From positions 30,474-38,141 of the forward strand of contig DJBG01000095.1 of NCBI GenBank assembly GCA_002429965.1: DNA of 7,668 bases. The letters run 5' to 3'. Below, in pieces: positions 6,296-7,668 of the stretch (its first letter is position 1; each line of letters begins with the position of its first letter). The position numbers and the translations under genes were made by a program. The notes under the pieces were generated by a model. That model did not search any database. It was not told the origin of the DNA and was given only the letters and a program-made list of their open reading frames with translations. The stretch comes from Hungatella sp. UBA5982. GTDB lineage: Bacteria; Bacillota; Clostridia; Lachnospirales; Lachnospiraceae.

Positions 6296-7668
6296 CTACT
6301 TGGAACCTCCTTCCAACACCTGCTTTGCAATTTCTTCTCCTGATATCTGTCTGCCGTCATATTTCAAAATGCTCTTATGGCATTCTATGCCTGTCTGCTC
6401 CCTTATGAGAGAGGCCAGCTGTCCCGTGGCATTCTGTTCTACGTTGATTAAGGTCCTGTCCTTTGCATAGATGTTCAGTTTTTCCTGAGGAAGGGGATAA
6501 ATATCTCCAAACACCAAAGCACCATAGCTTCCATCCCCGTTTTTATTCAGCAGGGATACGGCTTCCCTGATGGGACCATAGGTAGAACCCCAGCCCAGGA
6601 GAAGGGTTTCACACTGCTCTTCTCCCATAAACTCCGGCTCCGACAGCTCCCGGATAAGGCCTTTTAATTTTCTCATCCTCTTATCCACCATTTGATTCCT
6701 GACTTCTGCCGATTCCGTTATCCAGCCTCTTTCATCATGCTCATCACTGTCAGCGGCCACAAGATGGCTGGTCAGTCCCGGGATAAGCCTGGGAGAGATA
6801 CCGTCCTCCGTTATCCTGTAACGCAGATACTCCCCTTCCGCTTCTCTGGCATGGCTGATCAGTTCCAGCCCGGATGTGTCAAAGGGCTTCACACAGGCCG
6901 TTGTATCTCCCAGATATTGATCACTGAGCAGTATGACAGGAATCTGGTATTTTTCCGCCAGGTTCAGCGCCCGGAAGGTCTGATAAAAAGCATCCTCATG
7001 ATTTCTCAAGGCTATGACCAGCCTGGGAAATTCCCCCTGTGATGCAGAAATAACGAACTTTAAATCGCTTTGCTCTGTTCTTGTGGGGAGACCGGTCGCC
7101 GGGCCGGGCCTCTGCACATCCACGGCCACCAGCGGAATCTCCGCAATGCCGGAAAATCCCAGTGCTTCCACCTTTAAGCAGAAGCCGCCTCCGCTGGTCC
7201 CGGTCATGGCCCTTGCTCCCGCATAAGAAGCACCCAATGCCATATTGACCGCGGCGATCTCATCTTCCGCCTGCTCCACCACGATCCCCGCATCATGTCC
7301 CACAGAAGCCAGATATTCCAAAACAGCCGTGGAAGGAGACATGGGGTAAGCGGAATAAAACTTTAGCCCTCCGGCCACCGCACCAAGTCCCAGGGCCTTA
7401 CTGCCTGAAATGAGCATGTAATCCTTATATCCGCCATCCAGATGCTTAAATTTCGCTTCAACGGCTGTGTATCCTGCTTCAGCCGCCTTTACATTGACCT
7501 CAAGGATCTCTTTCTTCATGACACCGGCCATGACTTCTCCCGCATATGTAAATGGCTCGCCAAAGAGCTTCAATACCGCGCCCACCGCCACGCTTCCGGA
7601 AGCCTTCACATTCCCCAGTTCTTTCGCTATTTTATTCATGGGAAGCTTAATGACTCTGGAATCCTCAT
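6296..7668 (-). CDS. korA: 2-oxoacid:ferredoxin oxidoreductase, gamma-alpha fusion subunit (5' end beyond the window)
   Basis: Partner of KorB. The ATG at 7639 is not the likely start: the frame stays open to the right edge and the codons before it read EDSRVIKLP, which joins PMNKIAKELGNVKASGSVAV as the end of a typical gamma domain, and no ribosome binding site precedes 7639. About 120-150 residues of gamma domain should lie outside the window. Counting from that Met, alpha-domain motifs are SAYPMSPSTAVLEYL (96-110), VEQAEDEIAAVNMALGASYA (121-140), the Gly-rich MTGTSGGGF (145-153) and VQRPGPATGLPTRTEQSDL (175-193). A C-terminal domain with LLGWGSTYGPIREAV and INVEQNATGQLASLI completes the subunit. 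The stop TAG abuts the korB ATG, so the pair is translationally coupled. A ferredoxin-like delta subunit, if any, is not in the window. Confidence 0.92.
   Translation of the reverse strand, partial: EDSRVIKLPMNKIAKELGNVKASGSVAVGAVLKLFGEPFTYAGEVMAGVMKKEILEVNVKAAEAGYTAVEAKFKHLDGGYKDYMLISGSKALGLGAVAGGLKFYSAYPMSPSTAVLEYLASVGHDAGIVVEQAEDEIAAVNMALGASYAGARAMTGTSGGGFCLKVEALGFSGIAEIPLVAVDVQRPGPATGLPTRTEQSDLKFVISASQGEFPRLVIALRNHEDAFYQTFRALNLAEKYQIPVILLSDQYLGDTTACVKPFDTSGLELISHAREAEGEYLRYRITEDGISPRLIPGLTSHLVAADSDEHDERGWITESAEVRNQMVDKRMRKLKGLIRELSEPEFMGEEQCETLLLGWGSTYGPIREAVSLLNKNGDGSYGALVFGDIYPLPQEKLNIYAKDRTLINVEQNATGQLASLIREQTGIECHKSILKYDGRQISGEEIAKQVLEGGSK

Overview
The window looks like chromosomal DNA from an anaerobic, low-to-mid-GC Firmicute, most likely a clostridium (Lachnospiraceae/Ruminococcaceae-like). 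The basis is strong AGGAGG-type ribosome binding sites, a lipoprotein-anchored binding protein, a ferredoxin-linked 2-oxoacid oxidoreductase, consensus sigma-A promoters in AT-rich spacers, and a sequence matching the Firmicute CcpA operator (cre). No mobile element, CRISPR array, tRNA or rRNA gene is visible.

Layout, left to right. Positions 1-2511 (minus strand) hold the first three genes of a branched-chain-amino-acid-type (HAAT/Liv) ABC importer: a lipoprotein substrate-binding protein, permease LivH, and permease LivM cut off by the left edge. The ATPase genes (livG/livF) would be expected further left. Positions 2512-2894 are a divergent regulatory region. It holds a TTGACA-17-TATGAT promoter for the importer, a TTGACA-16-TATAAT promoter for the rightward gene, an 8+8 bp dyad between them, an 11-bp hairpin at the predicted 5' end of the importer transcript, and a full cre match in the importer leader. 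Positions 2895-3848 (plus strand) encode a two-domain protein: an N-terminal KDPG/KHG-aldolase-like barrel that has lost the Schiff-base lysine and other active-site residues, fused to a C-terminal VOC (glyoxalase-like) domain. Positions 3985-5355 (minus) encode a six-bladed beta-propeller of the PQQ-sugar-dehydrogenase/sorbosone-dehydrogenase type without a signal peptide, followed by an intrinsic terminator at 3917-3944. Positions 5450-7668 (minus) encode the beta subunit and the gamma-alpha fusion subunit of a 2-oxoacid:ferredoxin oxidoreductase. The latter runs off the right edge.

How they may work together (inference): the importer would bring in an amino acid or small carboxylate, with CcpA control hinting that it serves as a carbon source. 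The oxidoreductase would decarboxylate a 2-oxoacid to an acyl-CoA with reduction of ferredoxin. The divergently transcribed pseudo-aldolase/VOC protein shares the importer's regulatory region and may bind or sense a related oxo-acid. The propeller's role is unknown. The most unusual item is the fusion protein with the apparently dead aldolase domain; the regulatory region is the most information-dense non-coding stretch.
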